Below are positions 54,382 to 60,250 of a DNA stretch of 60,250 nt, piece after piece. The stretch comes from Lysinibacillus macroides (lineage in GTDB: Bacteria > Bacillota > Bacilli > Bacillales_A > Planococcaceae), in NCBI RefSeq assembly GCF_001281525.1, contig NZ_LGCI01000008.1:1-60250 (forward strand), given 5' to 3'. Made by a program: the position numbers and the translations under genes. Position 1 is the first letter of the stretch, and every line of letters starts with the position of its first letter. The notes below the pieces were generated by a model. That model worked only from the letters and a program-made list of their open reading frames with translations. It searched no databases and was not told the origin of the DNA.

Positions 54382-54667
54382 AGGATAGTATGGCAATAAT
54401 GCCCTGTTCATCCTCTAACACAAGCTCAATACCTGTTGAGAATGGGTCGCCATGTAAAACATCCTTTATCCACACACGTAAGGCGCCAATCATGGCTGCT
54501 GTATTGAGCATTTCAATTTGACCCTTTACATCAACCTCAGCACCAAAGCCAGCATCATCATCGTATGTTAATTCAACAAGAACATCCTCTGGGCGGATAT
54601 TTTTATAATAAGCTTGGGATAAACAAATAGCATTAATAATATCTTGCTCATTAATTATTTGTGCCAT
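54380..54667 (-). CDS. yxcD: DUF2653 family protein (YxcD-like)
   Basis: A 95-residue soluble protein with INEQDIINAICLSQAYYKN and VLVELTYDDDAGFGAEVDV, which I recall as the DUF2653/YxcD family of Bacillales. Function is unknown; structures of the family show a small alpha/beta fold. It overlaps the 3' end of the upstream membrane-protein gene by 13 nt, so the two are cotranscribed and probably coupled. Confidence 0.78.
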   Translation of the reverse strand: MAQIINEQDIINAICLSQAYYKNIRPEDVLVELTYDDDAGFGAEVDVKGQIEMLNTAAMIGALRVWIKDVLHGDPFSTGIELVLEDEQGIIAILS

Positions 54668-55119
54668 TGTGTTTCCTCTTTGCGCTTTTTATCTTTAAAC
54701 ATATTCACAATTTTCATTACTAATATCACAATAACAGCAATGGCTGCTACATTGATTAATAAACCTAAAATATTACCAAGTATCCCCATACCACCAAATA
54801 AGCTACCGAATAATAAACCTGCTAATCCACCAAGCATCAAGCCTTTCATAAGACCACCAGAGAAAAAGCCGCCTTTTTTAGCTGTATCCGCTTTATTTGT
54901 TGAGTTTGTATTACTTTTATTTGTTGTTGCATTATTGTCCTTAGAATTATCCTGCGATTTTTGGATATTTGAGCTGTTATTATTGTTGGTGAAGCCTTTC
55001 TTTCCTGATTTATAAGACTTCTTTGCTTCCGCTGTTGGCGTATCTGAGATCAACAATGTTGCACCTACAGTCGAAAAGATGAGTGTCGCTGCAAAAAGAG
55101 CGGCAAGGATTTTTTTCAT
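54655..55119 (-). CDS. Secreted or membrane-anchored protein with Gly-rich hydrophobic hairpin
   Basis: A 154-residue protein. A signal-type N-terminus (MKKILAALFAATLIFS to about residue 32, TAEA) is followed by a low-complexity Asn/Ser/Thr/Lys stretch (about 38-80). A glycine-rich hydrophobic hairpin (GGLMKGLMLGGLAGLLFG) and a membrane helix (LLINVAAIAVIVILVM) precede a basic tail. The pattern resembles the N-terminus of Tim44-like proteins without the Tim44 domain. The ATG at 55119 has GGAGG 10 nt upstream; the ATG at 55128 is too close to it. It is cotranscribed with the DUF2653 gene. Function unknown. Confidence 0.7.
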   Translation of the reverse strand: MKKILAALFAATLIFSTVGATLLISDTPTAEAKKSYKSGKKGFTNNNNSSNIQKSQDNSKDNNATTNKSNTNSTNKADTAKKGGFFSGGLMKGLMLGGLAGLLFGSLFGGMGILGNILGLLINVAAIAVIVILVMKIVNMFKDKKRKEETQWHK

Positions 55120-55128
55120 TACGTACAT

Positions 55129-55624
55129 TCCTCCAATGTCATTTGGTTATAAATTAGTTTCCTATAATAATAGTACCTGAATTTTCTTTAAAAATAAAAT
55201 AAACGCTGTCAGGAAATACAGGATAATAAAAAATTTGAATAAGCAGTGACAATAATAAAGCAGTACAAGGGTAATAGGACAATAAATTATAAAATAGAGG
55301 TAAGAAATGGCTTTGTATGAACGTTGCAGTTTCCTTATAAAACTAAGTATTATAGTGGTTTCCATGAAATTAATATGATTTTCGCTGTATTTTTCTTCTA
55401 GGCGTTTGCCGTATTTAGCTATACAATGTTTTTATACTGATGTTATATGTGCGGTTACCATCCAGAATAGATGTGTAACCAAAATTCAACTGTCTTCCAT
55501 ATAATAGTGGTAAGGCAGTTTTTCGTTTAGCGTCTGTGGAATGTAAGCTGACTGGAATTACATGACGAGTGGGAAATAAAAAAAGGTCAATCATTTTTTA
55601 CATAATGTGCAAGGAGGGAGAATA
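55129..55624. other. Intergenic region between divergent genes
   Basis: About 500 nt of AT-rich DNA with no gene. A weak hairpin with a T run lies near 55488-55520 (AACTG...CAGTTTTT). The promoters of the flanking divergent genes must lie here but are not clear. Confidence 0.5.
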
Positions 55625-56905
55625 ATGTACGAGCAACTATTAGCAAAGCGCAATAAAGAACGAATGGAGTCCCTGCAAAAGCTTATACAAACAGAAAATT
55701 CATGGTTTGCTCAAAATATCAATTTATTAGTATTTGCTGAAGTAAATGTAGTAGCCTTGCAAAAAATATTGTATCAGGTAGTCCGAGGCCTATTAAAGGA
55801 ACAGCAGCAACGTTATTTACAAATTGTCTATGCAGAGCAATCCATTCAGGAAAATGTATTGACTCTGTTAGCAGAATATGATGATGTGTTGCGAGATGTC
55901 ATTCCACATCCTATTTATATTCTTATTTGGCAGGTTTCTTCATTAGAGAAGTTAGCGAGCAGTAATGAGGTAGTAGATGACGTACTTGATATTCTTGATT
56001 GGTATTGTCAGCACCGTGATGCACAAGTCAAGGTATTAAGTGAGGAGGAATTAGACTACGAAACGATGATTGACCTATATAAAGAAGCAGTTGAGGAGCA
56101 GGACCCAGATGCACAATATCAGCTAGGGCAATACTATAATGCTACAGAAGGTGAACATTTTCAACCAGAAAAATCCCTAAAATGGTTTGAACGAGCAGCT
56201 ATTCAGGGAAATGTAGATGCACAGTATATGCTAGGGAATTTTTATTTTGAGGGGATTGGCGTTAAAGAGGATGAGAAGCTTGCCTTGTCGTTTTATGAAA
56301 AAGCTGCTTTACAGGGGCATGCGGATGCGGCTAATAATTTAGCGGATATGTACTTTAATGGAGAAGGTGTCCCTAAGAATTATATATTAGCCAAAAAATG
56401 GTTTGAATATGCAGCACAGCATCAAGTTGCGGAGGCAATGTTTACACTAGGGATTATCTATGAACAGGGCTTAGGTGTCACGGTGGATCAAGAAGCAGCC
56501 TTTAATGCTTACAAAAAATCTGCTGAGGCAGGTTATGTAGTAGCACAATATCGTCTTGGTGGCATTTATTTAGAAGGACGTTTAGGGCAAGTGAAAGATG
56601 TAAACCGTGGCCTAGTTTGGTATGAAAAAGCTGCAGAGCAATATCATGTCGATGCTTTTTATGATTTAGGCTATATATGGAGTAATGGCCTAACAGGTAT
56701 ACGCAATGTTGAAAAAGGAATCCATTGGTTTAAACAGGCAGCATTGCAAGGTGATGCAGAGGCGAAACTACAGCTTGGACATATTTATAATAAAGGAGAA
56801 GGCATTGCTCGAAATATAAAAGAGGCGCTTAAGTGGTATCGTCTTGCGGCAGATGCAGGTGTTGAAGAAGCAGCTCGATTATTACAGGAACTTAAAGGGT
56901 TGTAA
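55625..56905 (+). CDS. Sel1-like repeat (tetratricopeptide-like) protein
   Basis: A 426-residue soluble protein. Residues 1-150 form a helical domain I do not recognise. From about residue 158 on come seven Sel1 repeats of 36 residues, for example AQYMLGNFYFEGIGVKEDEK with ALSFYEKAALQGHADA, and AANNLADMYFNGEGVPKNYI. Such repeats build a superhelix for protein-protein contacts, often in signalling or envelope stress. The ATG at 55625 has AAGGAGGGAG upstream. It stands alone; the partner is unknown. Confidence 0.88.
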   Translation: MYEQLLAKRNKERMESLQKLIQTENSWFAQNINLLVFAEVNVVALQKILYQVVRGLLKEQQQRYLQIVYAEQSIQENVLTLLAEYDDVLRDVIPHPIYILIWQVSSLEKLASSNEVVDDVLDILDWYCQHRDAQVKVLSEEELDYETMIDLYKEAVEEQDPDAQYQLGQYYNATEGEHFQPEKSLKWFERAAIQGNVDAQYMLGNFYFEGIGVKEDEKLALSFYEKAALQGHADAANNLADMYFNGEGVPKNYILAKKWFEYAAQHQVAEAMFTLGIIYEQGLGVTVDQEAAFNAYKKSAEAGYVVAQYRLGGIYLEGRLGQVKDVNRGLVWYEKAAEQYHVDAFYDLGYIWSNGLTGIRNVEKGIHWFKQAALQGDAEAKLQLGHIYNKGEGIARNIKEALKWYRLAADAGVEEAARLLQELKGL

Positions 56906-57177
56906 ATTTTGTATGAAAATTATATGGGTATTTAGAACCCTTTATGTTTGTGATATTAATAGGTTTTTGGTTGCTTTTCTGAGTTTTGATGTAGGTTTAT
57001 ATACTCTATTTGAGTAAATGGAGAAAATATTAGAATAGTTAAATAGAATATAAATGAAATGAGAAATTTGGAGAGTATAAAATATTTTGTGTAAATAGAA
57101 AATTCCATAGAAAAAGGAAGACCCTTTCTTGGTAGAATTAAGTCACCACAACCAATCCTAGAAAAGAGGTCTTCCCT

Positions 57178-58374
57178 ATGAATCAGTTTACAACAGAAAT
57201 TGTCGATGCACTAGTCAAAAAACAAGATATTACCGAGGTTTTTCGTTCGCACTTGGAAATGGCGATCAACTCGCTACTGGCGACAGAGCTGACGGAATTT
57301 TTGGATTACGAAAAATACGATCGTATCGGGTTCAACTCAGGCAATTCTCGCAATGGGTCTTATTCGCGTACACTTCACACGGAGTACGGCGATTTAACGC
57401 TTCAAATCCCGCGGGATCGCAACGGTGAGTTTAAACAACAGACAGTGGTACCATATAAGCGCTCGAACGATACGCTGGAAGAAACGGTCATTCACTTGTT
57501 CAAAAAAGGCATTACGATGGCGGAAATTGCGCAATTAATTGAGAAAATGTATGGGCATCACTATACGCCGCAAACGATTTCGAATATGACAAAGGCTGTT
57601 TCAGAAACGGTAGAAGCCTTTAATAACCGTCCTTTGCACAATCGTTACGTATGCGTGTATTTAGACGCGACGTATATTGCCGTGCGTCGTGATACGGTGT
57701 CAAAAGAGGCCGTCTATATTGCAGTTGGTATTCGTGAAGACGGCTCTAAAGAAGTGCTTGGCTATACGATTGCCCCAACAGAATCGGCCTACAACTGGCA
57801 GGAGCTACTACAAGAGCTCAAAGACCGTGGTGTAGAAGACGTACTTTTATTCGTATCAGACGGCTTAAAAGGCATGGCAGACGCTGTGTTTAATGTGTTT
57901 CCAAAGGCAAAATATCAGGTGTGCCTTGTCCATGTGGCACGCAATATCATGCATAAAGTCCGAGTAGAAGATCGCAAGGAAGTGTGCGAGGATTTTAAAA
58001 CGATTCACCAGGCAAAGAACGCTGAAGCAGCGAAAAAAGCGCTCGAGACGTTCTGCGAAAAATGGGGCAAATCGTATAAAAAAGTCGCACAAGGCTTACT
58101 CGAAAACCCGTATTTACTGACGTTTTACGGCTTTCCCAAGGCGATTTGGCGAAGCATCTACTCGACGAATTTAATCGAGTCGTTCAATAAGCAAATCAAA
58201 AAATATACAAAGCGCAAGGAACAGTTCCCGAACGAAGAATCGTTGGAGCGCTTTTTAGTGACGCAGTTCGAAGACTATAATCAACGTTTCGCCACACGCT
58301 GCCACATCGGCTTCAATCAGGCCCGTGCAAAGCTAGAAGAAATGTTTGAGCAGCTGCACGAACCGGCAAACTAG
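57178..58374 (+). CDS. IS256-family transposase
   Basis: A 398-residue DDE transposase (Transposase_mut, PF00872). The catalytic Asp are in VCVYLDATYIAVRRD and DVLLFVSDGLKGMADAVFNV, and the Glu in TNLIESFNKQIKKYTKRK. An N-terminal domain holds AINSLLATELTEFLDYEKYD and GNSRNGSYSRTLHTEYGDL. The protein has full family length with no interruptions, so the copy may be active. AAAAGAGGTC precedes the start. Confidence 0.96.
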   Translation: MNQFTTEIVDALVKKQDITEVFRSHLEMAINSLLATELTEFLDYEKYDRIGFNSGNSRNGSYSRTLHTEYGDLTLQIPRDRNGEFKQQTVVPYKRSNDTLEETVIHLFKKGITMAEIAQLIEKMYGHHYTPQTISNMTKAVSETVEAFNNRPLHNRYVCVYLDATYIAVRRDTVSKEAVYIAVGIREDGSKEVLGYTIAPTESAYNWQELLQELKDRGVEDVLLFVSDGLKGMADAVFNVFPKAKYQVCLVHVARNIMHKVRVEDRKEVCEDFKTIHQAKNAEAAKKALETFCEKWGKSYKKVAQGLLENPYLLTFYGFPKAIWRSIYSTNLIESFNKQIKKYTKRKEQFPNEESLERFLVTQFEDYNQRFATRCHIGFNQARAKLEEMFEQLHEPAN

Positions 58375-58395
58375 ACCGGGACGCGCCAGCGCGAA

Positions 58396-58441
58396 ATTTG
58401 AGTGTGTAGGAAAGGGCTAGCCCTTTCCTACACACTCAAAT
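58396..58441. repeat. 46-bp perfect palindrome behind the IS256 transposase
   Basis: The two halves, 58396-58418 and 58419-58441, are exact reverse complements with no spacer (centre GGGCTAGCCC). There is no T run on either side. It begins 22 nt after the transposase stop and lies within the element. Confidence 0.95.
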
Positions 58442-58646
58442 CAACACTTCGAACAAGTACAATTGAATACACAGGTGATGAGTTCCCTTGAACGGGTGAA
58501 TCGTCATTTACACAAAAATATTGACAGTACCGAAATTTGTCATGACAATAAGTTAAAAATATGCATAATAATATTATAATAGCTTTTTAGTATTTTCATT
58601 AAATAGCGTAACAATAGGGACCTTTTACATGTATTTTGTAAAATAA

Positions 58647-58680
58647 AGTAATTTATAAAATTGACAGTAATTTATAAAAT
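58647..58680 (+). repeat. 15-bp direct repeat, 19-bp period
   Basis: AGTAATTTATAAAAT occurs at 58647-58661 and 58666-58680, separated by TGAC. It lies between the IS256 end and the hemAT leader. TTGACA at 58661-58666 bridges the repeats and might be a -35 element. Confidence 0.6.
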
Positions 58681-58746
58681 GATTAAGGTATGATGAGAGA
58701 TTTTGATAAAAATATTCTATTAAATAAATAGGCTGTTTGCTGAGGG

Positions 58747-58873
58747 TAGATCACTATTATTTAAGTTGGAGAAAGAGTGATTGATGTGCTTTTGGAGGAA
58801 GCGAGAACTCGCAACAGTATTGACAATGGATATAGAAATCCACTTTAAGAATAGTTTTTCTTATAGTGATCTA
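58747..58873 (+). ncRNA. Candidate structured leader RNA of hemAT
   Basis: An 11-bp perfect closing helix joins TAGATCACTAT (58747-58757) and ATAGTGATCTA (58863-58873). Part of the 5' arm can instead pair with 58840-58855 in a 15-bp interrupted helix that is followed by TTTTTCTT, like an intrinsic terminator. Small hairpins (GCGAGAACTCGC at 58801; TGGATATAGAAATCCA at about 58827) lie inside. No known riboswitch class is recognised. It may be a regulatory leader or chance in AT-rich DNA. Confidence 0.35.
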
Positions 58874-58934
58874 TAAATCATCGTTGATGTTTCGTAGCAT
58901 ACTGAAAGTAAACGGAATGAAAGAGGGAAAATAT

Positions 58935-59750
58935 GTGGTTTTTCAAAAAAGGAGAAAGATAAAAACATTAGACTTACAGCAATATACTGTGAAAATGGAT
59001 TTGTCTAATCGCCCATCAATGGTGAAGCAAATGGAAATGCTGAATTTAACAAAGCAAGATTTACAATATTTAAAGGCATTTCAACCATATGTGGTAGACA
59101 ATGTAGATCACATCGTTAACCGTTTTTACAAAGTGATAGGAACAGAGCAGCAATTAGTAGATATCATTAATCATCATAGTTCTGTAGAAAGGCTGAAAGT
59201 AACATTGCGCCAGCATATTATTGAAATGTGTAATGGAACAATTGATGAGAAATTCTATCAAAGGCGTGTAAAAATTGCAAAGGTGCATGTTCATATCGGC
59301 CTTAGAACACAATGGTATATTTGTGCTTTTCAAGATTTATCCACATCGTTCATTGATTTAGTGGAGAAAAATGTAGAGCATCCTTATGATCAGTTTAATA
59401 CGATTAGAGCAGTCCTCAAAATATGCAATTTTGAACAGCAGCTTGTGTTAGAGGCATTTGAGAATACAGTTGAGGAGCTAAAAGATACCATCGAGCAAGA
59501 GAAGGAATCGATTGAGCAACAAATTGTAGAATCTTCAGAGGCACTAGCAACCATATCTGAGGAAACAAATAACTCCTTTGGTCTTTTAAGTACGCAATCC
59601 GAGGAACTTAAACAATTAGCCAAAAAATCACTTGATGTGTCGGTACGAGCTGAGGGTCAAGCGCTTGAAGGGCGTGAATATTTAAAAAATCAATCGCAAC
59701 ATATGCATAATATTATTTATTCATTGCGTGATATATATAAATTGAACTAA
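58935..59750 (+). pseudogene. hemAT: HemAT-type globin-coupled chemoreceptor, 3' truncated
   Basis: The first 271 residues of an aerotaxis receptor. The GTG at 58935 has GAGGG upstream and gives MVFQKRRKIKTLDL, which lines up with the start of HemAT of B. subtilis. The globin domain (about 30-185) shows DLQYLKAFQPYVVDNVDHIV, VDIINHHSSVERLKVTLRQH and the proximal-His region AKVHVHIGLRTQWYICAFQD. Then comes a helical linker and the first part of the signalling domain, which stops at residue 271 where about 160 residues of MCP hairpin should follow. An IS630-type transposase starts 62 nt later, so insertion has removed the kinase-control tip. It cannot signal to CheA alone. Confidence 0.85.
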
Positions 59751-59751
59751 A

Positions 59752-60250
59752 GCTTCTATCTCCTTCAAAATGGGTAAAGTATACAAACTTATTGTCGAAA
59801 GGATGATCCCACATGTTACGCAATGAACAACGAGAAGAACTTCAAACGGCGATGCGACAAACAAAGGATAAGCGACTATTTGAGCGGTATCAGACTGTAT
59901 TTCTACACCTTGAAGGAAAAAATAACGTTGAAATTGCGATGATCATTCAACGCAATCGAGCAACTGTTGGTGAATATATTAAAGCCTATAAAAAAGAAGG
60001 CATAACAGGTTTACGCATGGGGATTTCTACAGGTAAACCACATCGTTTGACCATCGAACAACGTGCTGAGTTGGCTGAGATTGTCACAACGAAAACGCCT
60101 GCTGATGTGGGATTTGCACCGTATACGAATTGGACGCTCGCGTTACTCGTTTCACTCGTGAAACGTGAATGGGCTGTGTCCTATTCTTTACGTGGCATGT
60201 CTAAATTATTAGAACGCATGCAATTTAGTCATACGCGCCCTACCTATACG
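59752..60250 (+). mobile_element. IS630-family insertion sequence, partial (runs off the window)
   Basis: Sequence after the broken hemAT frame holds a transposase of the IS630 type. IS630 elements insert at TA, and TATATATAAATTGAACTA near 59730-59750 offers such sites. The exact left end is not certain and the right end lies beyond the window. Confidence 0.6.
59813..60250 (+). CDS. IS630-family transposase, N-terminal part
   Basis: An open frame from the ATG at 59813, 18 nt after AAAGGA, to the window edge, 146 codons. The N-terminal helix-turn-helix parts read TKDKRLFERYQTVFLHLEG, KNNVEIAMIIQRNRATVGEY and IKAYKKEGITGLRMG. They are followed by HRLTIEQRAELAEIV, typical of the HTH_29/HTH_32 domains of IS630 transposases. 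The region before the DDE domain shows SYSLRGMSKLLERMQFSHTRP, also a hallmark. The catalytic part lies beyond the window. Confidence 0.85.
   Translation, partial: MLRNEQREELQTAMRQTKDKRLFERYQTVFLHLEGKNNVEIAMIIQRNRATVGEYIKAYKKEGITGLRMGISTGKPHRLTIEQRAELAEIVTTKTPADVGFAPYTNWTLALLVSLVKREWAVSYSLRGMSKLLERMQFSHTRPTYT

Larger units (their letters stand above)
57081..58521 (+). mobile_element. IS256-family insertion sequence
   Basis: The transposase at 57178-58374 is bounded by imperfect inverted ends. The left end is AATATTTTGTGTAAAT at 57081. The right end, read inward on the other strand, is AATATTTTTGTGTAAATGA from 58521. The element is about 1.44 kb, normal for IS256. Flanking GAGAGTA (left) and GACAGTA (right) are similar but not identical, so an 8-9 bp target duplication is not proven. 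A 46-bp perfect palindrome lies inside it, behind the transposase gene. Its GC content is above that of the neighbours, as expected for a recent arrival. Confidence 0.8.

Noticed and set aside
54644..55015. 123-codon + strand frame with Pro-rich sequence
   Set aside because: Antisense of the two overlapping minus-strand genes; low-complexity product and no ribosome binding site.
58647..58680. CRISPR-like repeats
   Set aside because: Only two copies with a 4-nt spacer; no array or cas genes anywhere in the window.
58866..58934. Upstream N-terminal extension of the HemAT frame from 58866
   Set aside because: It overlaps the end of the candidate leader structure, lacks a ribosome binding site, and HemAT similarity starts at the GTG at 58935.

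Overview
The window looks like chromosomal DNA of a low-GC Gram-positive of the family Bacillaceae, most likely Lysinibacillus or a close relative. The support is AT-rich sequence, strong AGGAGG ribosome binding sites with many TTG and GTG starts, a CIRCE-controlled groESL, and the gene order tsaE-tsaB-rimI-tsaD / ABC-F / rex-tatA-tatC / CPBP protease / groES-groEL, which is the ydiB-to-groEL order of Bacillus subtilis. SLH-domain surface proteins also fit Lysinibacillus. No sequence search was possible, so family names rest on motifs and remembered homologues.

Region by region. 1-3.7 kb: a TetR regulator with a small zinc-ribbon gene, a lone tRNA-Asp, a decayed reading frame and an IS4 remnant stopped by a nonsense codon. 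3.7-9.7 kb: sulfide handling, with sulfide:quinone oxidoreductase, a DUF1641 protein, a CstB-type persulfide dioxygenase-rhodanese, a NarL-type two-component pair and a TauE-type exporter. 9.8-20 kb: the conserved block for tRNA t6A synthesis, ABC-F, Rex, Tat export and chaperonins, with a dense cluster of DnaA boxes between tsaD and the ABC-F gene. 20-30 kb: a metal-dependent hydrolase, a frameshifted FlK-type thioesterase, two PH-domain membrane proteins, a Fur-controlled iron ABC transporter, a proline-rich protein, and an AAA ATPase plus TOPRIM-like pair that resembles a defence module. 30-40 kb: a chemoreceptor, lipoproteins, an ECF sigma operon with its own candidate promoter, a LysM-GH18 glucosaminidase and a YcdB/SLH surface protein.

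40-50.6 kb: a large catalase with a sigma-B-like promoter, an MhqR-type quinone-stress regulon with two operators, a two-component system, a YdhK-like lipoprotein, BioY under a BirA operator, and a BtuCD-type transporter under a cobalamin riboswitch. 50.6-57 kb: an EndoQ-like nuclease, an SGNH/FN3/SLH surface hydrolase, a small ion channel with an odd pore filter, and a Sel1-repeat protein. 57-60.25 kb: a complete IS256-type element, a hemAT oxygen-sensor gene cut short, and an IS630-type transposase that runs off the end.

The best candidates for something new are the AAA/TOPRIM bicistron (28.1-30.2 kb) and the structured leader in front of hemAT (58.75-58.87 kb). Others are the 46-bp perfect palindrome behind the IS256 transposase and the inverted repeat in the ABC-F leader. 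The DnaA-box cluster is a strong signal with a known counterpart in B. subtilis.
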